Below are positions 29,182-40,300 of a stretch of 64,000 bases of DNA, piece after piece (position 1 is the stretch's first letter; each line of letters starts with the position of its first letter). The notes below the pieces were generated by a model, which ran no database searches, had not been told where the DNA came from, and saw only the letters and a list, made by a program, of their open reading frames with translations. The stretch lies in contig NC_037321.1 in assembly GCF_000143535.2 (NCBI RefSeq), positions 1,054,001-1,118,000 on the forward strand, read 5' to 3'. The stretch is from Botrytis cinerea B05.10 (lineage: Eukaryota > Ascomycota > Leotiomycetes > Helotiales > Sclerotiniaceae). A program made the translations under genes and the position numbers.

Positions 29182-30805
29182 GAACCCTTCCTTGTCAATC
29201 TACAGGATCACCCCGCCAAATCCTACCCATGCACCTCTGATAATGCAACCTACGATATTACCACCCTGAGATCCGAGAACGATTGAATCAAAATTGATCA
29301 TCTAAAGAACTCGTCCTGAGTATTTTCACACGACTGTATAGAAACCCCATTTGTTGACTCATCTTCGGCTAGGTCTATAGAGGACAAGCAAGAACAAACG
29401 CATCGAATATATAGACGCCATTCTCGAACGTCAAGGTTAAAATACTGCTCCCCTCTCCTCTCCTATCTCCCACCGCAAAGATTTCCAAACGTGTGCAAAA
29501 CCCCGGCTTAACAATAAACAGGGTCAACAGGTCGGCCCTTCCTCACGGGTTGCTACAGTTTGAAGACCATACAAATTTCCATGCACCTCACCCGAACTTC
29601 TCTTGGGCCCCGCGTTCCAAATACAATCAGAACTACAGCTTTGTCCATCCACCCATCCATCCGCGTAGCCAAAGGAAAGTATGGCCTCGGAGTTATGAAT
29701 TGCTCTTTCATCAATACAACTCCAACCATGTTGCGCTAGTCATGACCAAAGGTAATCTCTAGGCTCAGTTCAACTCAACGAAGTCGACGATTCGTACCAT
29801 CATTTTCAATCCGCTCATCTATCTATCCACCCACCCACCATCCAAAATCCAAACACACCAATCCCCAATCCAGAACTCAAAGTCCATAATTCCCATATAA
29901 TGATATAATACGCATCCTTTCCTCTCCACCCAATCCGACTCATCCACCCACAGTCCCGGGTATCCACCTTCGCTACGGTCCCCTCCCGCATTTAGCCTCG
30001 CCTAGATGTTCGCAAAAGGAGTGAGCGAGCGAGCAAACGACGAATCTGAGGAAATAGGTATCTCTCTCGCGGGATTTGGGGCTGGGGACTGGCTATAGCT
30101 CGTCCTTACATATATGCTGTTTTGTATATACAGTTTGTCTACACATCTTTCTGAGATATGGTAAATAAGGAATTTTTGAGAGGATCCTCGATTTCTGGAG
30201 GTTGTGCTTGGTGAGAGGTATTGTGTTTTAGTGTAGTCTTGTATCATTTGGTAAATTGGACGGTTGAGGATTTCTCACTTCTACTTTGGCTTTTGAATGT
30301 AAATTCTATGTAAAATCTAGGATGTAGATATAGATATAGACATATATCACAGAGGATAGCTACGCCACTCGGTATCACTTTGATAGGGAATAACAAGAAA
30401 GAATAAATAGTAACATCCTAGATTGACTTGATGATTGATCAAAAAGATCAATCCTCATATATATATATATATATACACCCCGAATAGGTGACGCAATCGC
30501 ACAATCAAGAAAGAGTGAGTTCCTTGTAGACTGCATAACTTTTCCAGCACTAGGCAAAGTTACAATCAAATCGATTGCTTAATACTTAAATGCTGGTGAA
30601 TATATATATCTACAGAGAAAATTGATGTGGTCAAGATATATTATACATACATGTGAGTTATACATGATATGGGATTTTCCATGACAATATATAGATGACT
30701 ATACGATCTAGAGATCTAGCAACCATCAGAGAGAGAGAGCCCTCGATACTCATTCAGCCCTCAAACCTCAAATCCCAAAAGTAACAAACCCAATGTCACA
30801 AACTT
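29182..30805. other. Gene-free, C/T-rich + strand
   Basis: The + strand from about 29440 to 30000 is pyrimidine-rich with CCATCCACCCA-like runs; an AT repeat (ATATATATATATATATATACAC) lies near 30457-30477. No coding frame supported. Confidence 0.45.
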
Positions 30806-30870
30806 CATAGCATAGCATAGCATAGCATAGCATAGCATAGCATAGCATAGCACAGCACAGCACAGCACAG
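30806..30870. repeat. Pentanucleotide microsatellite (CATAG)9(CACAG)4
   Basis: Nine perfect CATAG units (30806-30850) followed by four CACAG units (30851-30870). The T-to-C change within the array suggests a point variant that spread by slippage. Confidence 0.95.
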
Positions 30871-31018
30871 CATGAGAGAAGCCAACTTCCCAACTCCCTC
30901 CTTTCCTCCTTTCCTCCTTCCCTACATACATATATATATATACGTACCCATCCATCCATTCATCTATATTACCCATCCATCTAACAAATATAAAATTCAC
31001 ACACTTAATAGAGATATT

Positions 31019-31115
31019 CTATCCTATCCTATCCTATCCTATCCTATCCTATCCTATCCTATCCTATCCTATCCTATCCTATCCTATCCTATCAATTCAA
31101 TTCAATTCAATTCAA
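31019..31115. repeat. Pentanucleotide arrays (ATCCT)n then (AATTC)n
   Basis: About 14 perfect ATCCT units (31021-31090), followed directly by four AATTC units and one AATCC (31094-31118). The + strand frame over it translates as ILSYP repeats but carries no other protein signal. Confidence 0.95.
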
Positions 31116-31142
31116 TCCAGCACTTGAAGAAATCAACATCTA

Positions 31143-31215
31143 TCCACCTACCCATCCACCTACCCATCCACCTACCCATCCACCTACCTGACCCCATCCC
31201 CATCCCCATCCCCAA
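31143..31215. repeat. 12 bp minisatellite CCACCTACCCAT and CCCCAT repeats
   Basis: Roughly three and a half copies of a 12 bp unit (CCACCTACCCAT), then CCCCATC repeats to about 31215. All C/T-rich on the + strand. Confidence 0.85.
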
Positions 31216-32331
31216 AATCAATTTTTATACAACCATCCAACCATCCACCTCCCCCCCCCCTCCCACCGAGTTGTTCAACTAAAAGGTTATATGAATAAAT
31301 GCTCCTAAATTTTCCATTCAATTCCACCCTCTAATAATAATAACAACAATTATAAGAATCTTAATTTCCCCAAGCCCAATAAAGTCCAACTTCTACCTTT
31401 CAACTTTACAGATTATCAGCATCTAATTTTTGGTCTCTTCTTATAATCGATATAGTCATTCTCCAAAGATTATTCGTCTTGTAAGCTCAAGATATACCTA
31501 TCTGCAAAAGTAGTAATTTGGAATCTTTTAATTGGCCTATCGACTACCTAAGTATTGTATGCCCGCCGCCCAACCTATCTAACAAGAAAAACGTTTGAAA
31601 AAGAGACCAAAAAAATCACGTGTGAGATCTGCTTTCTATGTTCTTATGCGCGCATCATGAGTACTGTACTGGGTATAAATGATATACCAGTGTCAATTTT
31701 CTCCTCCCCATCCCTTCTCGTTCCATCCCATCCCAGGTCCTATACCACCCCTCTCTATTTCACCCATAAAACATTCATTTAAAACCCCACCATACGAATA
31801 AGACGAGGGCACCCATCACAATCTAAATCCAATCCTTGCAAACAAACGATCAAGTCTTGAGTAGGTAGATCTGTTTGCCAAAAAAATCAAACTCCATCCA
31901 AACATGTCTAGATCCACCCATTGAAAATATTGTGTTTGATTCTGAAAAGGAAAAAAGACTAAATTTGCTTCGCTTTCGAGTCTCAAGTAATGATAGATCT
32001 CTGAGCCAGTTGATCCGATTTGGTGGCTTGATAATTTTGTGCGCGTGAGGTAGCAAACAAGCAAGCGAGTACAAGGTATGGTAGAGGCAAACTATGCAGG
32101 CGAGCTGGATGACCGCATGGTATTTAATACCAGTTGTCATATGGAAGATGAACGAAATTTTTGGATGTACAGATTGGTGTGTGTAGAAACGAGAGATGAT
32201 GTATCTATGACCACACATCCTCCTATAATCATGTGTTAGTTTATGTTTGTACAAGAAAGACTTAAATATTGAATGCAGTGCGGTAGGTAGTGAAATTAAT
32301 CAAGTTCCTCTCAAAGCTGGAATTTCTCCAA
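31216..32331. other. 3' flank of P450 reductase, no gene seen
   Basis: A poly-C run at 31251-31260 and further pyrimidine tracts at about 31690-31760 on the + strand. ORFs here (for example 134 codons on the minus strand at 31850-32254) have no recognisable motif and overlap the probable reductase 3' UTR. Confidence 0.4.
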
Positions 32332-34552
32332 TCATGACAATACACCACCTGGGTAGTCGAACGAAGTGACAGACAACTTAATGGAGGAGTAGATAATGCG
32401 AAAGGGACAGTAAAAACTTAAAGTATAACATACCTGGTATTGATTGGCGGATCGCATACTTTTTACAATATCCTCAGCCTTTGATTCTGGGATGCCACGT
32501 TGCTCTGAGATGATTTGGCCAAGAACAGTATTGACTTCTCTAGCCATGTTTGCGGCATCACCACAAACATAGAAGTAGGACTTTTGCATAAGAAGATCGT
32601 TGATTTCTTTGGCATGTTCCTTGAGACGGTGCTGGACATAGACCTTTTCCTTGCCCTCACGAGAGAATGCAGTGATGAGCGAGAATTTGTCGCCAAGGGC
32701 TTCTTCGTATTCCTGGTGAAATGTTAGCTAAACTGCTCCTCTATTTCAATCTTAAAAAGAATTTACTTACTTTCCATTCATCTTTGTACATGAAATCTTC
32801 TGTAGACTTTCTACATCCAAAGAATAAGATTGTTCGTCCAACATTTTCGCCAGCCTTTGCTTGTGCAGCTCTCTCTTGGACAAATGCCCTGAAAGGTGCA
32901 ACACCGGTTCCAGGACCAATCATGATGACAGGCTTGGATGGATCGGATGGAAGCTTGAAGTTGGAGTGTCTTACGTGTACCGGAACGTGAATGCCATCAT
33001 ACTTGTTGCGTGGTCCTGTGATTTCATATGTGAGGCCATGAGGATCGGGGTGTTCGTCGCCATGTTGCTTCTGTTTCAATGCAAGGAGATAATTTGTGGT
33101 AACACCCTTCAAAGCATCGGTTCTTCCAGGAATATCGGTTGACTCAACAACCGCCGTAATGGAAATCTTTTTCTTTTGTACAAGCGAGGAAGACGAGATA
33201 GAGTAGTAACGAGGTTGAATCTTGCCCAAACCTTCAATGAAAGCAGAAAATGGGATGGCGCTCCACTTTTCTTGACCACCAACTTCCTGCAAAACCTGAG
33301 CGATATTCAAATAGTTGTTGCTGATCTTCTGATGAAAGTAATCTTTATCACCACCAAGCTTTTCCATTTCGGCCTTAATGGCGTCATTTGGGGCAAAGGC
33401 AGCCAAAGTGGCAAGGAATTGACGTGATACAGGTGCGCATATTTCCATGTGATATCTAACTATAGCATCGTATGTAGTTGGGGTAGGGAATGGGACCTTT
33501 GCAGTTGAATCCAATGCTTTAACGGTAATGACAGAATCCTTTTTGGAAGAGAGCCCGGTAACATCGAGGAATCGGTCCACTTCTCTTCCAGCATTTGTTG
33601 GCCAAACTGCAATATGATCTCCGGTTTGATAGCTGAGGTTAGATCCACTGATATCGATTTCCAAGTGCAAACAATTTCGGTCCTTGACAGTGAAAAGCTC
33701 CTTGGATTCAGAAATAGGTGCAATGTAAGGGTTGTGAGCGTTGTAGGGACCCTTTGAAGTACCCTCTAGATGCATCTTGTTTGGCTCGCCGAGATAAACC
33801 TCTGAGGAATCCTTTGTCAACTCTTCCCTGTCTGTAATAGCAAAAACCGGTTCAAAAACAGCTTCACGTTCCTGGAGTCCCATCTTTTCAGCCAATGCAG
33901 TCCACATTGGATCCTTCCAGGCCAAAAAGTCTTCTTCCATAGTACCAGCTCCATCGTCTCCCTCACCGGCTTCACCAATTCTTGTAGCGCCGAGCTTCTC
34001 GAAAGCCTTTGTGACGTTTCTGACCATTGAGTTGTAGTGTTCGTAGGTGTTGTTTCCGAGACCAAATGCAACAAATTTGAGGTTTGCAAGCGATTTCTCA
34101 CCACTAGAAAACTCAACATCTTCATTCATGAAATATTCATAGAAATCAACGGCGTTATCGGTTGGTTCACCTTCACCATATGTAGCCAATACGAAGATTG
34201 CGACTTTATCTTCTCCAAAGGTGTCGAGAGTGTCATAATCATAGTCTTCCAAGTCTGCCACCATGGTCTCCAAGCCGAAACGACTCTTGCCTTCCTTTGC
34301 CAATCGAGAAGCGTAGTCTTCTGCGGTACCAGTCTGCGAACCATAGAAGACGACGCAGTTCTTGTTGGACTCGTCCATCTTCTCAGTGATGTTTCTTGTC
34401 TTTGCGGGTTTGTTTCCATTGGTGGCGGCATAACTGGTAGCATAGGGATCCTTCACGACACCCCAGTATTTTCCCTTTGTAAAGTATGCTATCGTTCCCA
34501 GAGCTAGAACTCCAAGGACGACAATGTCCAGGACGTCAAGTTGTCCACCCAT
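32332..34552 (-). CDS. cpr1: NADPH-cytochrome P450 reductase
   Basis: Exons 34552-32771 and 32712-32434 are certain; the last exon is probably 32376-32332, giving 701 residues. The diflavin enzyme passes electrons from NADPH through FAD and FMN to microsomal P450s (ergosterol synthesis, detoxification). The N-terminal ER anchor is at residues 8-24. The FMN domain shows FYGSQTGTAEDYA (69-81) and ATYGEGEPTDNA. The FAD motif RYYSISSSS lies near 445. The NADPH domain shows GPGTGVAPFRAF near 544, FFGCRKSTEDFMY and YFYVCGDAANMAREV. The family normally ends in a DVW(S/T)-like tail whose Trp stacks on the FAD. Here, after SANQYQ, the proposed exon gives LSVTSFDYPGGVLS, with Leu in place of Trp. The other acceptor (exon from 32348) gives an unrelated 28-residue end containing Trp inside. 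The 57 nt intron is a multiple of three and also open if retained. Confidence 0.93.
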
Positions 34553-34683
34553 CTTGAAGTTTGAAGAGCTGCCGACGGTTCAGAGGGAAATGAATGAGAG
34601 AATAACCGTAGACACGGCGGAGAGGATACGAGAGAACTTATGCTCAGACAAGAGCTGAGAAGAAATGACAACTTGCTAGTCGG

Positions 34684-34690
34684 TGAGTCA
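34684..34690 (-). promoter_or_regulatory. TGAGTCA, AP-1/GCN4 consensus upstream of reductase
   Basis: A full 7-base TGAGTCA palindrome core about 132 bp before the P450 reductase start, and a further GAGTCA near 34844-34849. It is compatible with bZIP control of the reductase; binding is inference. Confidence 0.35.
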
Positions 34691-35164
34691 AGTCGCCGCT
34701 GTGCTGACTGTGTTTTTGAGAAAAAAAAAGAGATAAGGTTTAATATCGACAGATATAAATTATTATGTACACATGTACAAAATGTATGTTGTAACTACGG
34801 TCAACCTTTTGGATCCTGGAGGACGATCAATCACAAGCCTAGCCGAGTCAAGTCTGCATGAGAAGTGTTCTCTTGCTTTCCAAGAGGGCACGGGTAATCC
34901 GCGGAAAGGCAGTGGAGGCAAAGGCAAAAGGCAAAGGTAAAAGCAACGGCATCGGCAGAGGGAAAGGCAAAGTTGATGATTGGATGCTCTCGGGAGCGGT
35001 CGGAAGATTGACCGGGGTCCGAAAAGAGGCCGAAAGTATGATGAAAACCTTAACTGAAAGTAAAATGAAGATTGATCGGAGTGAGTTGGAAAGTGGTGAT
35101 GGTGGTGGTGGATGTGAAGGGAAGGAGCGATGGGGTGTGGCGGAACAGTGTGTGTGGCTGAATG

Positions 35165-35185
35165 TGTGTGTGTGTGTGTGTGTGT
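35165..35185. repeat. (GT)n microsatellite
   Basis: About ten TG/GT units on the + strand within a Lys/Gly-rich frame that I do not accept as coding. Confidence 0.85.
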
Positions 35186-35941
35186 GGCTCGAGATTGGTG
35201 AGGTGGTGACGCAAGGGTGGTGTGTCGCTAACGGTATCACGTCAAGCAACCTGATTGGCACTGGGATCAAGGGCACTTTCCAGGGGGGAAAAGAATGAGA
35301 GTGAGAACGAGAGTGAGAATGAGAATGTGAAGCATCAACGCGCACACTCGCTCAGCAAAGGACTTTGTGGGCCGTGGTTTCTATCTATATACCGGCACAT
35401 GGATGGGGCACTTCTACGGATCGTGCTCTGTGTGCGCCGTGGACACTGTCCGCACATTGGATGCTGGCTCGGCGGGCGGGCGTTCAATCACGAGTCCGGA
35501 TTTCGAGGGAGATGGAAATATCCGACCTATCCTCCCCTTGTAGCCCATAGATAACAGGATCAGGATCGAGAGTGACAATTCATGGCTTTGCAGTGACAGT
35601 GTTACAATGTTTGTTCGTTTCGTTCTATGCGGATGCGCGGTTCCTTTCCGCGTCTCTACTCACTGACTCAACATGAAACGAGGCATGCGAACGTTCCAGC
35701 ATGTCCTTCGTAAAACTCCCTTCACCACAGATATCTCCATGCGGTACTAGATGCCATCGAGGGGCACGGGAAAAAGCGCATCCCGCCGGACTCTCCGACA
35801 TTCCGCTTTGGGGCAACGTAGCTTGGTGGGACAGGCTGGTGGGCGGAACTTTATGATTTGACCTTGGGCCTCTGGAGCCCTCGGAGTTTATATCGGTAGG
35901 CAGATCTAGAACCAAGATCATGCGAGTACCGCGTAGTGCCG

Positions 35942-35975
35942 AGTGGGTGAGTGGGTGAGTGGGTGAGTGGGTGAG
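35942..35975. repeat. 8 bp tandem repeat GTGGGTGA
   Basis: Four consecutive near-perfect copies of an 8 bp G-rich unit on the + strand. Confidence 0.9.
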
Positions 35976-36596
35976 ATACTTTAGCATCATCAGCTTTTCC
36001 AAATTGCAGTAAAACATCGGATCCGGTATGTTATGATTCCGGCATATTATAAGCTTCTGTATGCTTCAATAAGGTTTTGATATTGACTCCGAGGAAAATG
36101 AAGGGTGGATGGGGCGACGGACGGTGGATACTTTGGTGGTGGTGATTGTTACGACATCCTCCGCATGTACCCACCAGATAGAGACCTTGTCATGATAGTC
36201 ACGACGAGAAGGAATCGGTTCGTTGTTTTTTCTACTGCTCAATATCTGCCCAGGGAGGTATCTATCTTACACATCCAATATTGCTCGCAGCTTGTGTAGC
36301 ATGGACTCAAAGGGTATCGCGGCTGCTTACTCTGGTGGTCAATACTCTCTGCAAAAAAGAGTATAGGGGGGTAGGTATCGATCGATGAGCCCTCCAAGGT
36401 TCAAGATGTCTTGAACTGAGAACTCGCCGGAGATTCATCCAGCTGCTCCGTGTCCGCCATCTACCTGTTCTGAGATATTAAAGTAGGCATGTATCTCGAA
36501 CTTAGAACACATGTATAGCTAGATCCTTTTATCGATTGCAGACAGGGGATCTATGCTCCCGGCCCTGTTGGCGAATCGTGGAAAGGCAAGGCAAAG

Positions 36597-36700
36597 CAGG
36601 GCAAGGGAAGGGAAGGGAAGGGAAGGGAAGAAAAGGATCCGTGCCAGCTCATCTCCCCTCCGTACCACCACCACCACCACTACTACTACTACTACTACTC
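36597..36700. repeat. (GGAAG)n, then (CCA)n(CTA)n simple repeats
   Basis: GGGAA pentamer units at about 36603-36630, and CCA units passing into CTA units at 36664-36699. Both are typical slippage repeats; the nearby 67-codon ORF is a translation of them. Confidence 0.9.
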
Positions 36701-37306
36701 TGCATATGAATAATTGCAGTCTCTCTCATAACGACCTAGGTAGGTGGTGGTTGTAGGCACTATCGATTCTTATTTTGAACACTCTTAGTCTTGTTATCAC
36801 ACCCGAGTCATGAATGGCCGGTGCGCAGAGAAGAACTGAGTAGCAAGGGAGGATTGAAATATACTCCAGCGCAACAGCCTGAACAGTCAGTCCGTGTCCT
36901 GGTCTAGTATTGCTGTCGTTGAGCCCCCGTGAAGAGTGCCATGCAATTATTCTGTGCGTAGATATATATATTTACATGTGTGCATGTGCCTCGTATGGAT
37001 AATTCTCCCTGCGATTTACATCGTATTGGATGTTCCATGGGCTGGGCTGGGCTGGGGCTGCCTCAGCGCCATCAGGGGTCTGTTCCAGGGGTTGGACAAT
37101 CATTGGCTGCTAACACATGGCCTGCTATGAACATTCGCGATATTCTTGAAATCGTAGATTTAGAGCGTCAGAACGTTGAAAAGAGTACGGATTGAAGCGG
37201 CGACAATACCAGCAACTATATTGCTATAGCTAGCCATTCTAATCATGAGAGGAACAAGGAAGTAGAGAATGTAGAGAGAATTATATGGGCAATATCCCGT
37301 GACAGA

Positions 37307-40300
37307 ATGAGTGAGTACCATGCCCGTTAGGATGTTTTAGCTCAAACTTCCCGACCCTCAGAACTTAACGCAAAGCATTGCATTGCATTTTTAGGGGACC
37401 AGCCCTTATTTACATATGAGACATATCCTTGCTGATACTTCTCTCAAGCATCATCTCCAGATTATCGTGCTGAAGGTATAACTGAAAACTTCTCGCCCAT
37501 CGACATTGATGTGACTACGTACCCTGCAACCTTGAAACGCTCGCATACCGCCAACTCGAGATCCGTCGTTCACTCTCGAGAGCCCAGTTCGAATCAGTCC
37601 TTTTTCGCAGGACTCAAGGCCGCTTTCTCCGAGTCGCCTTCTCAGCCGGCCAATTTGTCGCCGCGACTCTACGCAGGTAGCACGAGAGGGGGGTCGATAG
37701 ATGCAGATGCGAAGAGCCATCACCGAAATACTAGCATCGTTAATGGCATACAGCGATCCAGGAATGGGAGCTTTGGGAGTTCATCTACTAGCCCGCTGAG
37801 CCCGCAGATAATTGCTGCTGCAGGTGGAGATTGGACAGATGCATCGGTCATGGGCGATTCGAATTTCTCCTCCAGCGCATCCAGCATGACCAGCGGCACT
37901 TCTTTTAGCTCGAATACAACTTTTGTACCCTCCCGGAGCCCTTCAGCGGCCGAAAATGCGCCATCAGGCAACACGCAGAGAAATATGGAGCGTGGTAATA
38001 GTAATAGTGGGAGGAGTCGTAGAAGCCATGCGCATCATCATTCCCATTCAAGACATCATAAGGACGAGTTGAAAACTGTTGGCGAGTATGCTCTGCATGT
38101 CTTGTTCACTTCAGTCAGTTCTCCTTGACCATTTTGTTGGCATACTTTCTAATGTCATGCTCCAGTTTATTGCACAAGCAGAGGAAAAGATATCACAGTG
38201 TGTTACTTTACCACTGGACCCAGAACCTCAAATTGAACATATATGCGGAATGGGAGTAGACCCCGCATTTGATCAACTGATTTCTGCTTTGGGTCACATC
38301 GCAAGCCAAAAACCTAAGCCTCTCATTGATTCCATGATGCTATGGCGGAAAAACAAGAGCGATGCTGCCAATGAGGCTAGGATTCAGCTTCAACAGGTAT
38401 GCTTGATATTTCCAAGTGTCTATGTCCGCTGCTGATGAAACCTTATAGTCTCGCGGCAATTTGCTCCCAGGCCAACTCCCTCGGAGGAACACTGAGCCGC
38501 CTCATATGCATCAAGACGATCTAATGGCTGGTCTGCCAACTATCGCTGCACGGCAGGAGTTTGTCGCACAAGCAGAACGACGCTCAACAGCTTCAATATT
38601 TATACTGTGCCGAGTCTTGATGGAAGTCATTGGCCAAAGTACCTTGGCTCGCATAACTCCTGAGATGGAAGAAAAGCTAGAAGGCATTATTTTCGGACAG
38701 CTGAAGATCGCCGACGCAGATCAACTGAGTACTTCACCTCTCAAGATGGCCAACTGGTTCTTATTCAGTCAATTGCTTGGCGTTATGGCTGAGATCAATT
38801 TCGATAGTGTCACTGATCGCTTCATAGCAGACCTCGAGAAGTCGCAGAAGGATCTAGTGATCAAAAGTCCGGTAAATAGGGATATCGAAGGGCGAATGGT
38901 TTTAGTTCTCGGTGGTATGAAGCATATTCGTCTCAAAGCATATCCTGAGGAAGCGTGGGACCAATCTTGCGATTTCATGATCAATCTTGGTAAATTCTTT
39001 CTGAAATCTCATGGGCAACAACTGAAATACGCCTATTGTATGGCGCTTGAAATACTTCTTTTGCCAATTGCTGCCACAGCAAATACGGAACTCAACATGC
39101 CAAAGTGGACTGAAGTATTAGCAACCATAGGTCCTAGACTGGCTTCGATGTTCATTAAACCTCGTCACTGGGCTGTTGCGTTTCCTTTGACAGCGACTTT
39201 GCTCTGCGTTTCCCCCACAGATACCTTCTCAACACAATGGCTTCAGCTAGTATTACCCCTGCAGACAAAAATGAAGGAACCAAGAACTAGACCCATTTGT
39301 CTACAGGTGATATCAAGGCTTCTCTGGACCTATTTACATCGCACAAACGAAACTACAAACGTCACAATCAAAAAGCTAGAAGATGTTATGAGACTCGTAT
39401 TACCTCCTGGCAAGAAGTCCTACATCTCAACGGATTCATCAATCATCGAACCGTTAATCCAGATCATACGCATCATTGGTTTTAAGTATCAGGATTTCTG
39501 TTTCCGGACAATAGTCTTCCCCTTAATCAATGCAGATTTATTCGCTTCTGGGCGGGAACTGAAAGTCGAACAGTTAGAACCAGAAAAAATGGTTGTAGGG
39601 ATCCGAGCTTTCCTTGCCATCATGTCAGATCTAGAGAAGGGCGAACAAGGTTGCCCACCATTTCCACAGCACTATTCACAGTTGCCGGTGTTCGAAAGAA
39701 TGCCGACTTCACCTATCATGACAGCACCTCGCAGCCCCATTACCCCGTCTCTAGTAGTCCCCAACCGCGAAGAAAGACTCTCGCGACCCGTAATTACTAA
39801 TGCACTTGGTGATGTTGCCAGAGAATATTACGCAAAGTTTTGTGAAATTCTAGGAAAAATTACTATCATCTGCGACAATACTTTTGGGGGTCAAGCCGTG
39901 TTGGACGAAAAATTCAATGGACCCATACCCAAAACCCCACTGGCTGAGAGCTTCAACTTTCGGCGAGACGACCACCTAACTCCATCAGAGCAAAAACAAG
40001 GATTCTATGAGCTATTGCATGTTGCAGTGCAAGCATTACCTAGGTGTTTATCGGCCGATATACCATTTAACATTCTCGTGAATCTCCTCTGCACCGGCAC
40101 CGCTCACGTGCAGTATAACATTGCAGAGTCATCCGCACAGTCTTTGAAGTCGATTGCTAGACAGTCTCACGCTCAGCCGGTTACTATTGGGTTTGCTCGA
40201 TTCATCTTCACTTTTGATGACAGATATTCTACTATGTCTGATGGTGGTATGCTTGGTCCAGGACACATCGAGAATACTCTGAAGCTTTATGTGGAGCTAC

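Larger units (their letters stand above)
34553..37306. other. Divergent region of P450 reductase (-) and TAO3 (+)
   Basis: 2.75 kb without a supported gene. A 146-codon + ORF at 34858-35298 is Lys/Gly-rich followed by a (GT)n tract and is not convincing. TGAGTCA at 34684-34690 lies 132 bp upstream of the reductase. Simple repeats are listed separately. Confidence 0.5.

Noticed and set aside
30872..31282. 136-codon + ORF with ILSYP and NSIQF repeats
   Set aside because: It is the translation of the ATCCT, AATTC and 12 bp tandem repeats; no protein signal outside them.
34858..35298. 146-codon + ORF, Lys/Gly-rich
   Set aside because: Composition bias plus a (GT)n tract, an equally long overlapping minus ORF, no domain and no exon partners.
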